A stretch of DNA of 64,000 bases from Paenibacillus ferrarius (GCF_002027705.1 NZ_MBTG01000056.1:247607-311606); one strand, 5' to 3'; numbered from the stretch's first letter, positions 43,834 through 52,926 are shown. Numbers and translations: made by a program. The notes: a model not told the origin generated them from the letters alone.

Positions 43834-44038
43834 GGGGGAACTCCTCCTTCAAGAGAATACCTACACTTTGGATTATGTCATACCCGATAAACTTAGTCAA
43901 TTTATGTGTTTAGAATGTATGGAATCTAACTTTTCATATCCAATCGCTTCCATTCATAAAAAGCTAGCAAGAGGAGAGAATAAAAAAGGCCCTAATAAGA
44001 GGTGCCCAAAATAATGAAACTCTGAGGAGGATTTACAC

Positions 44039-44764
44039 ATGTATAACAACAATAACAGCAGCTATGGAGCATCGTCTTTTGGGAATGCGTCTCAAGGCAA
44101 TCAAGGCAATCAAAGTTCACAAGGGTATCAGTCGGCCAATACGCAGTATCAAGGGAACCAAAATCAATATCAAGGAAACAATACGCAATACCAAGGCTAC
44201 CAGAAGCAGTACCAGCCAGTTGGCTTGGTGCAGTCCTTCTATGATCAGAACAGCCAAATTCAATCCAATCAAGCTTATAACCAATCTACTTCTCAGGATG
44301 CGTTCCACACAGCTAATTATCGTGGGAATCAACCAGGTCATGATGCTTATCTGCGCAGTGATTCTTCTACACCAGCACAGCATCAAACAAATTACCAAAG
44401 CGGGTATTCCTCCAACAGCGGCATAAACAGCCAAATGAATACGTATCCTTCGCAATATAGTTATGCAACGACACAACAACAATCCTATATCCCAACGCAA
44501 TACGGCAGCTCGATGCAGTCCAACCAGCCGTATGCCCAATCCAACATCTCGACTAATGCGTTTCACACAGCCAACTATCGCGGCAATCAGCCTGGACATG
44601 ACGCGTACTTGAGAAGTGATTCCTCTTCTCCTTCCCAACAATCCTACCAGTCCAACTACGGCGCACCTCAACAAAACTATCAACAACAAGGCTTTCAATC
44701 GGGTGCACCAACATTTAACAATTCAGGAATTGGACAACAATACGGATATAACTCCTCCAACTAA
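44039..44764 (+). CDS. Gln/Asn/Ser/Tyr-rich low-complexity protein with duplicated 23-residue motif
   Basis: 241 residues, prion-like in composition, without signal peptide or membrane helix. Residues 88-110 and 174-196 are identical copies of a 23-residue motif that starts AFHTANYRGNQ and ends DAYLRSDSS. The rest consists of QYQGN- and QSN-type repeats. GAGGAGG is nine bases before the ATG, and a terminator follows. The composition is reminiscent of spore-coat or spore-surface proteins, but I do not recognise the family and the function is unknown. Confidence 0.8.
   Translation: MYNNNNSSYGASSFGNASQGNQGNQSSQGYQSANTQYQGNQNQYQGNNTQYQGYQKQYQPVGLVQSFYDQNSQIQSNQAYNQSTSQDAFHTANYRGNQPGHDAYLRSDSSTPAQHQTNYQSGYSSNSGINSQMNTYPSQYSYATTQQQSYIPTQYGSSMQSNQPYAQSNISTNAFHTANYRGNQPGHDAYLRSDSSSPSQQSYQSNYGAPQQNYQQQGFQSGAPTFNNSGIGQQYGYNSSN
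44300..44368 (+). repeat. Motif copy 1 (coding repeat)
   Basis: 69 bases coding for the 23-residue motif (AFHTANYRGNQ...DAYLRSDSS). Confidence 0.9.
44558..44626 (+). repeat. Motif copy 2 (coding repeat)
   Basis: Codes for exactly the same 23 residues as copy 1, yet 14 of the 23 codons differ, all silently. Confidence 0.9.
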
Positions 44765-44789
44765 TTGCGAAAGCGCTAGGTAGATGTCC

Positions 44790-44824
44790 ATAAGCAGGTC
44801 GATAATCGACCTGCTTATTTTGTT
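44790..44824 (+). terminator. Terminator of the low-complexity protein gene
   Basis: ATAAGCAGGTCGAT and ATCGACCTGCTTAT with T-rich tail TTTTGTTTT. Confidence 0.85.
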
Positions 44825-44853
44825 TTGACAAACCGGCAAACAAGCTATACGAT
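44825..44853 (+). promoter_or_regulatory. SigA promoter of the PTS operon
   Basis: Perfect TTGACA (44825-44830), 17-base spacer and TACGAT (44848-44853). The leader to the start codon would be about 100 bases. Confidence 0.8.
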
Positions 44854-44893
44854 TTGTAAGAGAGGGCTTATGCTTATAGATGCAAGTTTTCTT

Positions 44894-44907
44894 TGAAAAC
44901 GCTGAGC
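44894..44907. promoter_or_regulatory. cre-like site in the PTS leader
   Basis: TGAAAACGCTGAGC agrees with the cre consensus at 12 of 14 positions (last two differ). It lies about 35 bases into the transcript, suitable for a CcpA roadblock. The leader also holds hairpins GTTTTC/GAAAAC (44886-44900) and TTTTGC/GCAAAA (near 44925-44940) and a direct repeat GCTTATGCTTA. Confidence 0.5.
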
Positions 44908-44961
44908 TTATGCTTACGGTTTCATTTTGCAAAAGCAAAACTTTTAGGAGGTAGCATTCGT

Positions 44962-46851
44962 TTGAACTGGATGGGGAACTTACAACAGCTTGGCCGCTCT
45001 TTAATGCTGCCCACCATTGCGCTTCCTATTGCTGCTGTGCTGCTTCGTCTGGGGGATTTACCTTGGGATGTCATTCATGCTTCCGGCTTCGGGGATATGC
45101 TGCTATTGGCTGGCAATACGGTTTTTGATTATATACCGATTATTTTTGCTGTTGGTGTGGCGCTTGGCCTGACGGAAAGTGCCGGGATTGCCGGGCTGTC
45201 GGCTATGCTTGGGTATTTTATGTTCACGAGACTTATTGAACATGCGCTGGGTTCGCAGTTTCAATTAGGCGTATCAGGCGGAATATTAATAGGGCTGCTC
45301 GCTGCCATTATTTATCATCGCTGCAAGGAGATCAAGCTTCCCGAATACATACAATTCTTTGGTGGACCCAGGATGGTACCGCTTATCATGGGGCTGTCCA
45401 CGCTAGTCGTGTCCTATATTATGATAGGAATTGGTCCTTATTTGGAAATGGGGATGGGCAAGCTATCCAGTTGGCTGCTTGGTTTAGGCGGCTTTGGTGC
45501 ATTTGTTTATGGCATCGCTCATCGCTTGCTTGTCCCTTCGGGCCTGCATCATATTTTGAACAACTTTTTCTGGTTCCAAGTCGGGGCTTACGAAACGCCA
45601 ACCGGTCATATGGCCTATGGTGATTTGCCACGGTATTTCGCCGGAGATCCGACGGCAGGCACATACATGGCAGGCTTGTATCCGATCATGATGTTCGCTC
45701 TTCCTGCTATTGCTTTTGCCATCATTGGCGAGGCGCGTGAGGATTTGAAGCCGAAAATCAAAGCTACTTTTTTGACGGCAGCGCTGGCTTCTTTTTTGAC
45801 AGGTGTGACAGAGCCTATTGAATTTGCTTTTCTTTTTGTAGCGCCGTATTTATTTATCATTCATGCTATTTTATCCGGTGCAGCGATGTGGTTGGCTTAT
45901 GAACTGCATATTCAACATGGTTTCTCTTATTCCGCAGGTGCAATTGATTACATCATTAACTTGCATTTATCACACAATGGGCTGCTTTTAATCCCGATAG
46001 GCTTGGTGTATGGGTTGCTGTATTATTTCTTGTTTCGCTGGGCTATCAGGCGGTTTCAAATTCCTACACCAGGCCGGGAAGAAGGTTCTTCACTTGAAGA
46101 ATGGGCGGGGGATATTCCCTATCGGTCTCCGCTTATTTTGCAAGCACTCGGTGGGAAAGACAATATTAAAAAGATTGAGGCCTGCATTACCAGATTGCGA
46201 CTTACGCTTGTCAATGATCGTTTGATGGACATCACGGCATTACGACACTTAGGAGCAGCAGGCGTCATTCGTCTTGGAGGAGGCAATGTTCAGGTCGTGT
46301 TCGGAACATTCTCAGAGCTGATTCGTGAAGAAATTATGAAAGTACTGCGCAAAGACATCCATGTGGTGCTGTTCACCTCGCCAATGCAAGGTCGTATGAT
46401 TCCCATTGAGGAAGTGCCTGATCGTATCTTTGCTTCACGGTTGGTAGGTAACGGAGTTGCTTTTATACCTGAAAAGGGGGAGCTTGTTTCTCCTGTAGCT
46501 GGAACGATTATGCACATTTATCCGACGATGCATGCCCTTGGGATTTTGACGGAGGAAGGCTTGGAAGTGCTGCTGCATATCGGGATCGATACGTCGAGTT
46601 TGCCAGGCAAATGTTTTAATGCGGTCGTGAAAGAAGGCGATCGTGTAGAGTCAGGGCAGCTCCTGATTAAATTCAATTTCAACAAAGTGAAGAAATTTGC
46701 TTCATCCTTGGCGACACCGATGATTATTACGAATCCGGATCTTGTTAAATCCTGGAGCTACGCTCCTTTCAAAACTGTCAAAAAAGGCCAAGGTTCTGTG
46801 ATGTCCGTTGTCTTAAAGCCTACTAAATCTACGGGGGGGACGAACGGATGA
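44962..46851 (+). CDS. PTS sugar permease EIICBA (GlcNAc/glucose family)
   Basis: 629 residues with domains in order IIC (about 1-370, GLHHILNNFFWFQVG and GVTEPIEFAFLFVAPYLF), IIB (about 390-470, phospho-Cys in KKIEACITRLRL) and IIA (about 480-615, phospho-His in VLLHIGIDTS). The IIC is closest in pattern to NagE/NagP, so GlcNAc or glucose is the probable sugar. Start TTG 44962, ten bases after AGGAGG; the frame upstream runs through the leader. Overlaps the EI gene by four bases. Confidence 0.88.
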   Translation: MNWMGNLQQLGRSLMLPTIALPIAAVLLRLGDLPWDVIHASGFGDMLLLAGNTVFDYIPIIFAVGVALGLTESAGIAGLSAMLGYFMFTRLIEHALGSQFQLGVSGGILIGLLAAIIYHRCKEIKLPEYIQFFGGPRMVPLIMGLSTLVVSYIMIGIGPYLEMGMGKLSSWLLGLGGFGAFVYGIAHRLLVPSGLHHILNNFFWFQVGAYETPTGHMAYGDLPRYFAGDPTAGTYMAGLYPIMMFALPAIAFAIIGEAREDLKPKIKATFLTAALASFLTGVTEPIEFAFLFVAPYLFIIHAILSGAAMWLAYELHIQHGFSYSAGAIDYIINLHLSHNGLLLIPIGLVYGLLYYFLFRWAIRRFQIPTPGREEGSSLEEWAGDIPYRSPLILQALGGKDNIKKIEACITRLRLTLVNDRLMDITALRHLGAAGVIRLGGGNVQVVFGTFSELIREEIMKVLRKDIHVVLFTSPMQGRMIPIEEVPDRIFASRLVGNGVAFIPEKGELVSPVAGTIMHIYPTMHALGILTEEGLEVLLHIGIDTSSLPGKCFNAVVKEGDRVESGQLLIKFNFNKVKKFASSLATPMIITNPDLVKSWSYAPFKTVKKGQGSVMSVVLKPTKSTGGTNG

Positions 46852-48587
46852 TCAGAGGGATAGGTGCGTCATCAGGTATTGCGATGGGTCAGGCTTTTGT
46901 CATTCCTACCTGGGAGTGGGATTTTCCTGAGAAAATGATTGATGTGACAGATTTGGCGTATGAGTTCGAACGTTTGTATGATGGGATTCGCTCTTCGAAG
47001 GACGAGCTTGAATTGATTAAGCAAGAGATAAAGGATGTCGTCGGCCAAGATCAAGCGTATATTTTTGATGCTCATTTGGCCATTTTGGAAGATCCTATTT
47101 TCATGAATGAGATTCAAGGGATTATCGAGCTGCAGTACAAGGCAGCCGAAGTCGCTGTCAAAGAGGTCATTGATAAGTTCGTCGGCATGTTCAATATGAT
47201 TGACGATGAATACATGAAGGAGCGGGCGCTGGATATCAAAGATGTCGGTAACCGGCTTCTAAAGCACTTGTTAGGGGATACCAGCACGACTGTACCTCCT
47301 ATTGATCATCCTTACATCTTAGTGGCAAAAGAGCTGACGCCGTCTCAATTAGCCCATCTGGATCCGACTAAGGTGCTAGGCTTGCTGACCATTCTTGGAG
47401 GCACGCATTCTCATGTTTCCATCATGGCAAGGGCGATGTCCGTTCCTTATGTGCTTGGTTTGGAAGGAAAGCTGCTGCGTCCTATCCAAAACGGCGATTT
47501 CTTGATCATTGATGGCCAAGAAGGTACACTGTACATCAACCCGGATAAGACAACCATTGAACGCTATCAAGCCCGCAAAAGAAATTGGCTGGAGTTCAAG
47601 GAAAGCCTGCAAGAAATAGCGGACGTTGCGCCTGTGACGGTAGATAACAGCTATGTGAATCTGCATGCGAATATTAATTCGGTTTTGGAAATCGATCAGG
47701 TTTTGCGCAATGGAGCTTCAGGCGTTGGCTTGTTCCGCACCGAGTACCTGTATATGGATCGCGACTCTCTTCCAGGTGAAGACGAGCAGTTTGAAGTGTA
47801 CCGACATGCTGCAATGCAGCTCAAGGGGCGGCCCATTGTCATTCGCACCTTAGACATCGGCGGAGATAAAAAGCTGGATTATATGCCACTTCCCAAAGAA
47901 GATAATCCGTTTCTTGGGTATCGAGCCATTCGCATCTCCTTAGACCGCACAGAATTATTCATGATACAGCTAAGAGCGATTCTAAGAGCGAGCCATTATG
48001 GGAACGTCAAAATCATGTATCCGATGGTCACTTCCCTTGACGAGGTAAGACAAGCCAAAGCGCTGCTTGAGAGAGCGAAGTCAGAATTGAGTGCGAATGG
48101 GATTCCTTTTAACGCGAATATTGAAGTAGGTTTGACGATTGAAGTACCTGCCGCGGCACTAATAGCGGATGTTCTGGCGAGTGAAGTGAATTTCATGAGT
48201 ATTGGGACAAATGATCTGGTTCAATATGTGCTCGCTGTAGACAGGATGAATGAGAATATCGCGCACTTATATAATCCTTACCATCCCGCCGTTATCAGGC
48301 TTCTGAAGCTGGTGATTGATGCGGCCAAAAGCGTAGGAATCCCCGTAGGCGTCTGTGGTGAAATGGCAGGGGATATCCGCGCATTGCCGATATGGCTTGG
48401 GCTGGGCATTGAAGAGCTGAGCATTTCGGTGCAAACTCTTTTGCAAGTGAAACATCGCCTCTTAAGCAGTGACGCTAAGAAATGCAAAGATCTCGTTAAT
48501 CAAATACTGGTTTGCAAAACAAGCGAAGAAATCATAGAGCTGCTAGCTCAAACCGAACAAACGGAATCCATTGTAGGAGGAAATTAG
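46848..48587 (+). CDS. ptsI: PTS Enzyme I (phosphoenolpyruvate-protein phosphotransferase)
   Basis: 579 residues. Phospho-histidine in GGTHSHVSIMAR (about residue 187), PEP-binding GLFRTEYLYMDRD and IRTLDIGGDKKLDY, and signature VCGEMAGD with the catalytic Cys. It transfers phosphate from PEP to HPr. No ptsH is beside it; HPr must come from elsewhere. The histidine loop GGTHSH differs from the common GGRTSH. Coupled to EIICBA by overlap. The genome may have another ptsHI; if so this would be a dedicated second EI. Confidence 0.92.
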   Translation: MIRGIGASSGIAMGQAFVIPTWEWDFPEKMIDVTDLAYEFERLYDGIRSSKDELELIKQEIKDVVGQDQAYIFDAHLAILEDPIFMNEIQGIIELQYKAAEVAVKEVIDKFVGMFNMIDDEYMKERALDIKDVGNRLLKHLLGDTSTTVPPIDHPYILVAKELTPSQLAHLDPTKVLGLLTILGGTHSHVSIMARAMSVPYVLGLEGKLLRPIQNGDFLIIDGQEGTLYINPDKTTIERYQARKRNWLEFKESLQEIADVAPVTVDNSYVNLHANINSVLEIDQVLRNGASGVGLFRTEYLYMDRDSLPGEDEQFEVYRHAAMQLKGRPIVIRTLDIGGDKKLDYMPLPKEDNPFLGYRAIRISLDRTELFMIQLRAILRASHYGNVKIMYPMVTSLDEVRQAKALLERAKSELSANGIPFNANIEVGLTIEVPAAALIADVLASEVNFMSIGTNDLVQYVLAVDRMNENIAHLYNPYHPAVIRLLKLVIDAAKSVGIPVGVCGEMAGDIRALPIWLGLGIEELSISVQTLLQVKHRLLSSDAKKCKDLVNQILVCKTSEEIIELLAQTEQTESIVGGN

Positions 48588-48589
48588 AC

Positions 48590-49132
48590 ATGGCATTGAC
48601 AGGAACGAAAGTACTGGCTTTTGTGGATGAAGAGTTTGAAGATTTGGAGATGTGGTACCCTGTGCTGCGCTTGCGTGAAGCTGGGGTTGTCGTGGATATT
48701 GTTGGGCCTAAAGCCAAAGCCGTCTATCACGGCAAGTATGGTGTGCCCATTACGACTGATTATGCGTTTGACGAAGTCAAATCATCGGATTATATCGGAC
48801 TCTATGTTCCGGGAGGCTGGGCGCCTGACAAGCTGCGCAGATACCCGGACGTCATTCGGTTGACACAAGAGTTTCATGCGGATGAGAAACCGATTGCGCA
48901 GATTTGTCATGCAGGCTGGGTGTTGATCTCAGCGAAAATCGTGAAGGGCTACACCATGACGTCTACACCGGGGATTCGCGATGATCTTGAGAATGCTGGC
49001 GCTATCTGGCTGGATGAAGAAGTTGTCGTTGACCGCAATATCATTTCTGGTCGCAGACCACCGGACCTTCCGGCATTTTCCAAACGCTTTGTGGATGAAC
49101 TTATTCAATTCAATAAGGAACAGGCAAAGTAA
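48590..49132 (+). CDS. DJ-1/PfpI family type 1 glutamine amidotransferase-like protein
   Basis: 180 residues. Nucleophile elbow AQICHAGWVL (Cys near residue 104), Glu in DEEFEDLEMWYP near residue 15 and His adjacent to the Cys. The family includes PfpI, YraA and glyoxalase/deglycase-like stress proteins; peptidase activity is rarely proven. TAGGAGG lies before the ATG, at the very end of ptsI, so it is the third gene of the PTS operon. It may deal with sugar-phosphate-derived aldehydes, which is only a guess. Confidence 0.87.
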   Translation: MALTGTKVLAFVDEEFEDLEMWYPVLRLREAGVVVDIVGPKAKAVYHGKYGVPITTDYAFDEVKSSDYIGLYVPGGWAPDKLRRYPDVIRLTQEFHADEKPIAQICHAGWVLISAKIVKGYTMTSTPGIRDDLENAGAIWLDEEVVVDRNIISGRRPPDLPAFSKRFVDELIQFNKEQAK

Positions 49133-49256
49133 CATCTCACTTCCATAGGTGGCAAAAACTACTACTCATAAGTCGGAAGGAAATTGACTGAGATAGTAGA
49201 ATATCATAGTACAAGAAACTAAGGTACATGCCGCCTGCCCGTGAAGGAGTGTTAGA

Positions 49257-49664
49257 ATGCAAAAGTATTGCAAGTGCGGACGCACGATGAACCTTCGTCT
49301 GCGTACGGTTATTTATCAGAACAAAGTCGACATTGAGAATGTGCCTATTTACTCCTGTGAAGCGTGCGGTCGAAGTGAGGTTGTGCCTCACGTTAAGCCT
49401 GAACTTACGAGCTTAATCGGTAAGCTGGGAAGTAAGCCCGACAAACAGCAGCTGTTTTTCCATGAGCTTTCAGAGGTTGCCTTTCTACTGCTGAAAGTGA
49501 CAGAGAAAGAGCATATGAATGATTCCATGGAGAAAATCGTGGAAGAACGAATTAATGAGTTGTTAGACATCTTATTGCTAGCACAATCGCTGGGTGACGA
49601 GCCTTGGACGGAAGAAATTCGCAAAAGGCTATCGCAAATTACACAGAGTGCTATTTCGACATAA
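49257..49664 (+). CDS. YgiT-type zinc-finger protein
   Basis: 135 residues. The N-terminal CKCGRTM and CEACGRSEVVP supply the paired cysteines of a YgiT/MqsA-type zinc finger; the rest is helical. No toxin gene of the MqsR type is next to it and no HTH is evident, so it is not a plain MqsA antitoxin. AAGGAG is seven bases before the ATG. Ends in a weak terminator; ccpA follows. Confidence 0.7.
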   Translation: MQKYCKCGRTMNLRLRTVIYQNKVDIENVPIYSCEACGRSEVVPHVKPELTSLIGKLGSKPDKQQLFFHELSEVAFLLLKVTEKEHMNDSMEKIVEERINELLDILLLAQSLGDEPWTEEIRKRLSQITQSAIST

Positions 49665-49672
49665 GTATCGTC

Positions 49673-49700
49673 GGCCAATCCCTCTGGGGTTGGCTTTTAT
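49673..49700 (+). terminator. Terminator of the zinc-finger gene
   Basis: GCCAATCCC/GGGGTTGGC hairpin and TTTTAT. Confidence 0.7.
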
Positions 49701-49730
49701 ACATAAAATGTGGTACTTTTGAAAATGAAA

Positions 49731-49744
49731 TGAAATTATTTTCA
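49731..49744. promoter_or_regulatory. cre-half-like palindrome upstream of ccpA
   Basis: TGAAATTATTTTCA is an inverted repeat with the outer bases of a cre site but no central CG. Neighbouring TTTGAAAAT and ATTTTCAAA segments repeat the motif. Possible autoregulatory site. Confidence 0.4.
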
Positions 49745-49762
49745 AAGCATTTTCAATTTACA

Positions 49763-49791
49763 TTGCAAGATGGATTAATTTGTCGTATCAT
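49763..49791 (+). promoter_or_regulatory. Putative ccpA promoter
   Basis: TTGCAA, 17 bases, TATCAT; about 50 bases before the start codon. Confidence 0.55.
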
Positions 49792-49843
49792 AACTTTAAT
49801 ATACTAGGATCGCAGAATACTTTTGAAAATGGAGAGAGTAACC

Positions 49844-50851
49844 GTGACCGTAACCATTTATGATGTAGCAAGAGAAGCAGGAGTTTCCATGGCAACCGTT
49901 TCACGGGTTGTGAACAACAATCCGAACGTGAAGCCGCAGACACGCAAGAAGGTTTTTGAAGCCATTGAACGTCTTGGATACCGCCCTAATGCGGTAGCAA
50001 GAGGATTGGCCAGCAAGAAGACGACAACGGTTGGCGTTGTTATTCCCGATATCTCCAATTCGATCTTTGCTGAAGTAGCGCGTGGGATTGAAGATATTGC
50101 GAATATGTATCATTACAATATCATTTTGTGTAACGCCGATAAGAAGAAAGAAAAAGAAATTCGTGTTATTAACACGTTGCTTGAGAAGCAAGTTGATGGA
50201 CTGCTTTTCATGGGTGGCGTTGTAACCGAGGATCATGCGCAAGCATTCCGCACATCGTCCGTTCCTGTCGTGCTTTGCGGAACGAAGGATGAGAATCAAG
50301 TGATGGCTTCCGTAGATATCGATCATGAGAAAGCCGCTTTCGATGCTGTGAATGTATTGATCGCAGCGGGACATCGTGATATTGCGATGATTTCCGGTAC
50401 GCTTCAGGATCCTGCGAACGGCTTTGCCCGTTATCAAGGCTACAAAAGAGCATTAGATGAAGCTGGAATTGAACTGCGTGATGAGTACGTACGCATTGGC
50501 AACTATCGTTATGAGTCCAGCGTTGATGCTGTGAATTACTTCTTGGAGCTTTCTCCTAGACCAACAGCGATCTTCTCGGCAACTGACGAAATGGCAATTG
50601 GCGCTATTCATACGATTCAGGATAACGGATTAAGAGTGCCGGAAGATATCGCAGTCATCAGTGTGGATAATATCCGGATGGCGTCGATGGTTAGACCGAC
50701 ATTAACAACCGTTGCTCAGCCTATGTATGATATCGGTGCAGTCTCGATGCGATTGCTCACAAAGCTGATGAACAAAGAGTCAACGGATAATATGCAGGTT
50801 ATTCTGCCGCACGAAATTATTTACCGTAATTCGGTTTCACAACAATCTTAA
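49844..50851 (+). CDS. ccpA: Catabolite control protein A
   Basis: 335 residues, nearly the length of B. subtilis CcpA (334). N-terminal HTH TIYDVAREAGVSMATVSRVV and hinge ARGLASKKTTTVGV are practically those of CcpA, as are LLEKQVDGLLFMGG and TVAQPMYDIGAVSMRLLTKLMN. With HPr-Ser-P it binds cre sites to repress or activate carbon genes; candidate sites are at 32493, 44894 and 53820. Start GTG 49844 has GGAGAGAG upstream; the longer frame from 49823 (TTG) is less well supported. Confidence 0.93.
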   Translation: MTVTIYDVAREAGVSMATVSRVVNNNPNVKPQTRKKVFEAIERLGYRPNAVARGLASKKTTTVGVVIPDISNSIFAEVARGIEDIANMYHYNIILCNADKKKEKEIRVINTLLEKQVDGLLFMGGVVTEDHAQAFRTSSVPVVLCGTKDENQVMASVDIDHEKAAFDAVNVLIAAGHRDIAMISGTLQDPANGFARYQGYKRALDEAGIELRDEYVRIGNYRYESSVDAVNYFLELSPRPTAIFSATDEMAIGAIHTIQDNGLRVPEDIAVISVDNIRMASMVRPTLTTVAQPMYDIGAVSMRLLTKLMNKESTDNMQVILPHEIIYRNSVSQQS

Positions 50852-50854
50852 TCT

Positions 50855-50906
50855 AAAAACCTCTAATCGAGGTCAGCCCTTCTGGGCTGGCTGCGGTAGA
50901 GGTTTT
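50855..50906 (+). terminator. Terminator of ccpA
   Basis: AAAACCTCTA/TAGAGGTTTT outer stem and CAGCCC/GGGCTG inner stem. Confidence 0.85.
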
Positions 50907-50939
50907 CTCATGTAACCACTAGGAAAAGAGGATAATGAA

Positions 50940-51641
50940 ATGACTTGGACGAAGCTCGCGCTTATCGGCGCAATGAATGAGGAAATTGAACGACTGGTTT
51001 CACAGATGAGCGATGTGCGTGAAACAGTTAAAGCGGGGATTACATTTCGAGAAGGCACTTATTTAGGCAAGCAGGCTGTCGTTTGCAAAACAGGGGTAGG
51101 GAAAGTAAATGCGGCCGTGACGACGCAGATTCTGATTGATAGCTTTCAGGTCGAAGCCATTATTTTTACAGGTGTTGCGGGAGCGTTGGACCCTGAACTG
51201 AATATTGGGGATCTTGTTATTTCCAGCGAATGCATGCAGCATGATATGGATGTGACGGCGCTTGGATTTCCTCGCGGAATTATTCCCTATGAAGCCAAAT
51301 CTGTATTTGAAGCCGATGCTAAGCTGGTGGAGCTGGCCGTTGCCTCAGGTGAGAAGCTGTTTGCGGGCAAGGTCAAGAAGGGGAGAGTGCTTTCCGGTGA
51401 TCAGTTCATTGCCAGCCGAGAAGCGGTAGCAAGTCTTCATCAAGAGCTTGGCGGTGTTTGTGTTGAAATGGAAGGAGCTTCGGTGGCTCAAGTGTGCTCA
51501 ATGAATGCCGTTCCTTACGTGGTGCTGCGCTCTATGTCCGACAAGGCTGATGGCTCTGCACATGTGAACTTTGCCGAGTTCACGGTTTTGGCATCGGAGA
51601 ATTCGTACAAGATGGTTGAGGAAATTGTAAAACACTTATAA
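50940..51641 (+). CDS. mtnN: 5'-methylthioadenosine/S-adenosylhomocysteine nucleosidase
   Basis: 233 residues. Catalytic Glu in GAMNEEIE, GVAGALDP, substrate-binding VEMEGASVAQV and catalytic Asp in RSMSDKADG define the family. It splits adenine from methylthioadenosine and S-adenosylhomocysteine, recycling methionine and serving the LuxS route. AGAGG is eight bases before the ATG. Single-gene unit between terminators. Confidence 0.93.
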   Translation: MTWTKLALIGAMNEEIERLVSQMSDVRETVKAGITFREGTYLGKQAVVCKTGVGKVNAAVTTQILIDSFQVEAIIFTGVAGALDPELNIGDLVISSECMQHDMDVTALGFPRGIIPYEAKSVFEADAKLVELAVASGEKLFAGKVKKGRVLSGDQFIASREAVASLHQELGGVCVEMEGASVAQVCSMNAVPYVVLRSMSDKADGSAHVNFAEFTVLASENSYKMVEEIVKHL

Positions 51642-51690
51642 AATTATAAAAAAATATGGGTAAAATATTACGAATAAAAAATGACAAATA

Positions 51691-51734
51691 CAAAAGCTCA
51701 GTACTTGCCGAATTGGCCGTTTACTGAGCTTTTG
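51691..51734. terminator. Bidirectional terminator between mtnN and acuC
   Basis: CAAAAGCTCAGTA and TACTGAGCTTTTG form the stem. Confidence 0.85.
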
Positions 51735-51738
51735 TATC

Positions 51739-52926
51739 TTATTTCAAATAGAGCATGGACAGTTCTTTGGTATGCCGATTCTTCTCGGCAATCGCTTGGC
51801 GCCTCGGAATCGGCGCCCAAGTCTCGACAGGGTCCAGCCACGTATCGGCTAGCTGGACGGGACTCTTGCTCTGCCAGGCGTCCAGCCACGCCTGCGGGAG
51901 CGCCAGCTGCGGCTGAGCCTCCAGCTGGTCCAAGACCGCCTGCTCGCTCATCACGAGCCAGAGCAGGCTCCAGGCCCGCGGTACGACGCGCCAGATGTCG
52001 TACCCGCCGCCCCCGAGCGCCACCCAGCGCCCTTCGCACCATTGGTGCGCCAGTTGGTGGATCAGCTCGGGCATAGCCTTGTACACGCGCATGGAGCAAT
52101 GCACATGCGCGAGCGGGTCCAATGCATGGGCGTCGCATCCATGCTGCGAGATAATGATGTCCGGCTGGAAGCGGGCAATCGTCTCCGTGAGGACCTCGCT
52201 GAAGCATTCCAGCCAGGAGTCGTCCTCGGTGTAGGGCTCCACCGGAACGTTAATACTTGTACCGAACGCTTCGCCTTCGCCGCGTTCGTTCACAGCCCCA
52301 GTGCCGGGGAACAGAAATTTCCCCGTCTCATGAATGGACAGCGTGCATACCTGGGGATCGGTGTAGAAGCCCCACTGCACACCATCCCCGTGATGCACGT
52401 CCGTATCGACGTACAGTACCTTCGCGCCGTACGTTTCTTTGGCATGCGCAATCGCCGCAGAAGCGTCGTTGTAGACGCAGAAGCCGGCACCCTTGCTTTG
52501 CAGCGCATGGTGCAAGCCGCCGCCCAGGTGGAGGGCGTGCGGGGCTTTGTCTGACATCACCAGATCGACTGCGGTGATGGAACCGCCTACAACCTTGGCT
52601 GTGATGTCATGCATCCCAGCAAAGTAAGGCGTATCATCGGTGTCCAGCCCGAAGCGGGCGGCTTCTCGGACCCAACGCTCCTCCGGCACGGAACAGCTAA
52701 GTGCTTTCACAGCTTCCAGATAAGCCTGGGAGTGGACCCGCAATAGCTCGCTATCCGTGGCCGATCGTGGCTTCCGAAGTGCGCTGTCAGGCAGGGCGCC
52801 TGACTTGCGCAGCAAATCAACCGTCATCGTCAGACGGTCTTGATTGAACGGATGGTTCTCATTGAATTTATAGTGAATTTCTTCCTCATCATAAATAAAG
52901 ACTGGACCAGCTGCACCCTTGTTCAT
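51739..52926 (-). CDS. acuC: Histone-deacetylase-family protein AcuC
   Basis: 395 residues with the arginase/deacetylase fold: NHPFNQDRL near residue 23, LHHALQSKGAGFCVYND, zinc ligands in DTDVHHGDGVQ (Asp, His) and QHGCDAHALDPLAH (Asp). In B. subtilis AcuC removes acetyl groups that AcuA puts on acetyl-CoA synthetase. The gene is markedly more GC-rich in its 3' half than its neighbours. Downstream of acuA by 69 bases on the same strand and opposite to acsA. Confidence 0.92.
   Translation of the reverse strand: MNKGAAGPVFIYDEEEIHYKFNENHPFNQDRLTMTVDLLRKSGALPDSALRKPRSATDSELLRVHSQAYLEAVKALSCSVPEERWVREAARFGLDTDDTPYFAGMHDITAKVVGGSITAVDLVMSDKAPHALHLGGGLHHALQSKGAGFCVYNDASAAIAHAKETYGAKVLYVDTDVHHGDGVQWGFYTDPQVCTLSIHETGKFLFPGTGAVNERGEGEAFGTSINVPVEPYTEDDSWLECFSEVLTETIARFQPDIIISQHGCDAHALDPLAHVHCSMRVYKAMPELIHQLAHQWCEGRWVALGGGGYDIWRVVPRAWSLLWLVMSEQAVLDQLEAQPQLALPQAWLDAWQSKSPVQLADTWLDPVETWAPIPRRQAIAEKNRHTKELSMLYLK

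Noticed and set aside
44858..44960. Riboswitch or LicT/GlcT-type antiterminator site in the PTS leader
   Set aside because: Hairpins are present, but I find no RAT-like consensus with an overlapping terminator and T run, and no known aptamer.
49257..49664. Antitoxin (MqsA) of a toxin-antitoxin pair
   Set aside because: No toxin ORF beside it and no HTH in its C-terminal part.
51681..52554. Long frames antisense to acuC
   Set aside because: They exist because acuC is GC-rich at third positions; acuC itself is clearly recognised.
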